Of a DNA stretch of 33,410 nucleotides, positions 32,145 to 33,410 are shown one piece after another. Position 1 is the stretch's first letter; each line of letters begins with the position of its first letter. Made by a program: the position numbers and the translations under genes. The notes under the pieces were generated by a model. That model did no database searches, was not told the DNA's origin, and worked only from the letters and a program-made list of their open reading frames with translations. Source of the stretch: an uncultured bacterium (GTDB lineage Bacteria; Bacillota; Clostridia; Lachnospirales; Lachnospiraceae); contig CANSLJ010000037.1 of assembly GCA_947647735.1 (NCBI GenBank), forward strand, positions 1 to 33,410, written 5' to 3'.

Positions 32145-33155
32145 ATGGCATTATTTGAATCTTATGAAAGAAGAATTGACAAGATCAATTCCGTTTTAAA
32201 TGAGTACGGCATTTCTTCTATCGAAGAAGCTGAGAAAATTACAAAAGACGCCGGACTGGATGTTTATGATCAGGTTAAGAAGATACAGCCGATCTGCTTT
32301 GAGAATGCATGCTGGGCTTACACGGTAGGCGCAGCTATCGCGATCAAAAAAGGCTGCCGTAAAGCGGCGGATGCAGCAGCAGCGATCGGTGAAGGACTGC
32401 AGGCTTTCTGCATTCCCGGTTCCGTTGCAGATACCCGTAAGGTAGGCCTTGGACATGGTAATCTGGGCAAGATGCTTCTGGAAGAAGATACAGACTGTTT
32501 CGCATTCCTGGCAGGCCATGAGTCCTTCGCAGCAGCAGAAGGTGCTATCGGCATTGCAGAGAAGGCTAACAAAGTTCGTCAGAAACCGCTCCGTGTTATC
32601 TTAAACGGACTTGGAAAAGACGCAGCAAAGGTTATCTCCAGAATCAACGGATTTACTTTTGTTGAGACAGAATATGATCCTTACACAAACGAAGTAAAAG
32701 AACTGTTCAGAACCTCTTATTCCGAGGGACTTCGTGCAAAAGTAAACTGCTATGGCGCAAACTCCGTGCCGGAAGGCGTTGCGATCATGTGGAAAGAGAA
32801 CGTAGATGTTTCCATCACAGGTAACTCCACAAACCCGACAAGGTTCCAGCATCCTGTAGCAGGTACATACAAGAAAGAAAGAACAGAAGCAGGGAAGAAA
32901 TACTTCTCCGTAGCTTCCGGCGGCGGTACAGGACGTACTCTGCATCCCGATAACATGGCTGCAGGCCCCGCTTCCTACGGCTTTACCGACACATTGGGAC
33001 GTATGCACTCTGATGCACAGTTTGCAGGTTCTTCTTCCGTACCGGCTCACGTTGAGATGATGGGACTGATCGGTATGGGTAATAACCCGATGGTAGGTGC
33101 TACCGTTGCGGTTGCGGTTTCGATTGAGGAAGCAGCGAAAGAAGGCAAATTTTAA
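32145..33155 (+). CDS. GGGtGRT-family protein
   Basis: The 336-residue protein carries the family-defining GGGTGRT motif at 259-265 (VASGGGTGRTLHPDN). The family (named for this motif) has no assigned biochemical function and is found mostly in anaerobes. Other notable features are Cys51-x4-Cys56 (CFENACW), Cys71, Cys89, Cys118 and Cys202, the Gly/Ala-rich helices around 60-85, and GLGHGNLGKM (101-110). There is no signal peptide or clear membrane segment, so it is probably cytosolic. It lies directly after the NifU-like gene, as I recall from other gut anaerobes, which implies a joint role in iron-sulfur or metal handling. A strong terminator follows. GGAGGAAT precedes ATG 32145. Confidence 0.88.
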   Translation: MALFESYERRIDKINSVLNEYGISSIEEAEKITKDAGLDVYDQVKKIQPICFENACWAYTVGAAIAIKKGCRKAADAAAAIGEGLQAFCIPGSVADTRKVGLGHGNLGKMLLEEDTDCFAFLAGHESFAAAEGAIGIAEKANKVRQKPLRVILNGLGKDAAKVISRINGFTFVETEYDPYTNEVKELFRTSYSEGLRAKVNCYGANSVPEGVAIMWKENVDVSITGNSTNPTRFQHPVAGTYKKERTEAGKKYFSVASGGGTGRTLHPDNMAAGPASYGFTDTLGRMHSDAQFAGSSSVPAHVEMMGLIGMGNNPMVGATVAVAVSIEEAAKEGKF

Positions 33156-33200
33156 ATAATTTGTGTTCAAAAGAGTGAAAATAGAATAAAGTACGAAGAC

Positions 33201-33234
33201 AAACGCCATGATTCTTGTGAATTGTGGCGTTTTT
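33201..33234 (+). terminator. terminator of the NifU-like/GGGtGRT operon
   Basis: A 14-base stem (33201-33214 with 33219-33232) with two G-U pairs, a four-base TTGT loop and five T. It starts 45 bases after the GGGtGRT stop codon. Confidence 0.9.
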
Positions 33235-33325
33235 GCACACAATATCAATGCATTTTCTTTAAAAATTATTGGTTGGAGCGACAAAGGTGTATTTTGAGCT
33301 CCTACTATGGCAAAAGTGAGAAAAG

Positions 33326-33354
33326 CCTGAATCCATGTGGATTCAAGGGTTTTT
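33326..33354. terminator. second stem-loop near the window end
   Basis: CCTGAATCC (33326-33334) pairs with GGATTCAAGG (33339-33348) with one bulged A, followed by a five-T run. No gene end is visible between the previous terminator and this one, so its transcript is unclear. The rest of 33235-33410 holds no gene I can support. Confidence 0.6.
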
Positions 33355-33410
33355 CGTATGGGCTTTAGCCTGTTGAGGGCATTGGAGTTTTTCGTGTTCC
33401 GAAAAATGGA

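Noticed and set aside
1-33410. CRISPR array
   Set aside because: No regularly spaced repeats of 24-40 bases were seen; the only direct repeats are one 17-base pair at 27174/27283 and the short TCTTGA copies.

Overview
The window reads as chromosomal DNA of an anaerobic Firmicute, most likely Lachnospiraceae (Clostridium cluster XIVa). The reasons are the FabK/FabZ/FabT-type fatty-acid cluster in the same order as in streptococci, an AccD-AccA fusion, purine-rich Shine-Dalgarno sites, consensus sigma-A promoters, and a C-terminal NifU-like/GGGtGRT gene pair typical of gut anaerobes. This assignment is inferred from gene content only. Nearly all genes are on the + strand; the exceptions are one tRNA and one two-gene ABC transporter operon.

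Layout. 1-2572: shikimate dehydrogenase (aroE) with its own promoter and terminator, then an AT-rich AbiEi/AbiEii-type toxin-antitoxin pair with a separate promoter. 2573-13955: a complete type II fatty-acid synthesis cluster, fabH-acpP-fabK-fabD-fabG-fabF-accB-fabZ-accC-accDA, followed by a second FMN-dependent FabK/nitronate-monooxygenase-like gene and a MarR-family gene resembling streptococcal FabT. The fabH promoter is wrapped in TTTGA-N3/4-TCAAA palindromes and a related palindrome precedes accDA, so the cluster appears to carry its own repressor circuit. 13964-14036: tRNA-Thr(CGT) on the minus strand with its own promoter.

14204-19494: an isolated 63-codon gene of unknown function with its own promoter and terminator, then a two-component system (OmpR-type regulator and histidine kinase) and an ATPase/FtsX-type permease pair of the kind often used in sensing or resisting antimicrobial peptides. 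19511-21056 (minus): an SsuB/SsuC-like importer ATPase and permease without a substrate-binding protein. 21204-25610: a mixed accessory stretch containing an unrecognised 261-residue protein, a zinc-ribbon protein, a membrane-anchored DUF1287 protein, a frameshifted gene, a SAM-dependent methyltransferase and an SMI1/KNR4-like (SUKH) protein.

25785-31274: argH, asd (long archaeal/fungal type), a TopB-like type IA topoisomerase and a left-handed beta-helix acyltransferase-like protein. 31429-33155: a NifU-like scaffold protein next to a GGGtGRT-family protein. This conserved pair lacks an assigned function, has codon use suggesting high expression, and ends in a strong terminator. It is the best candidate in the window for an undescribed system.
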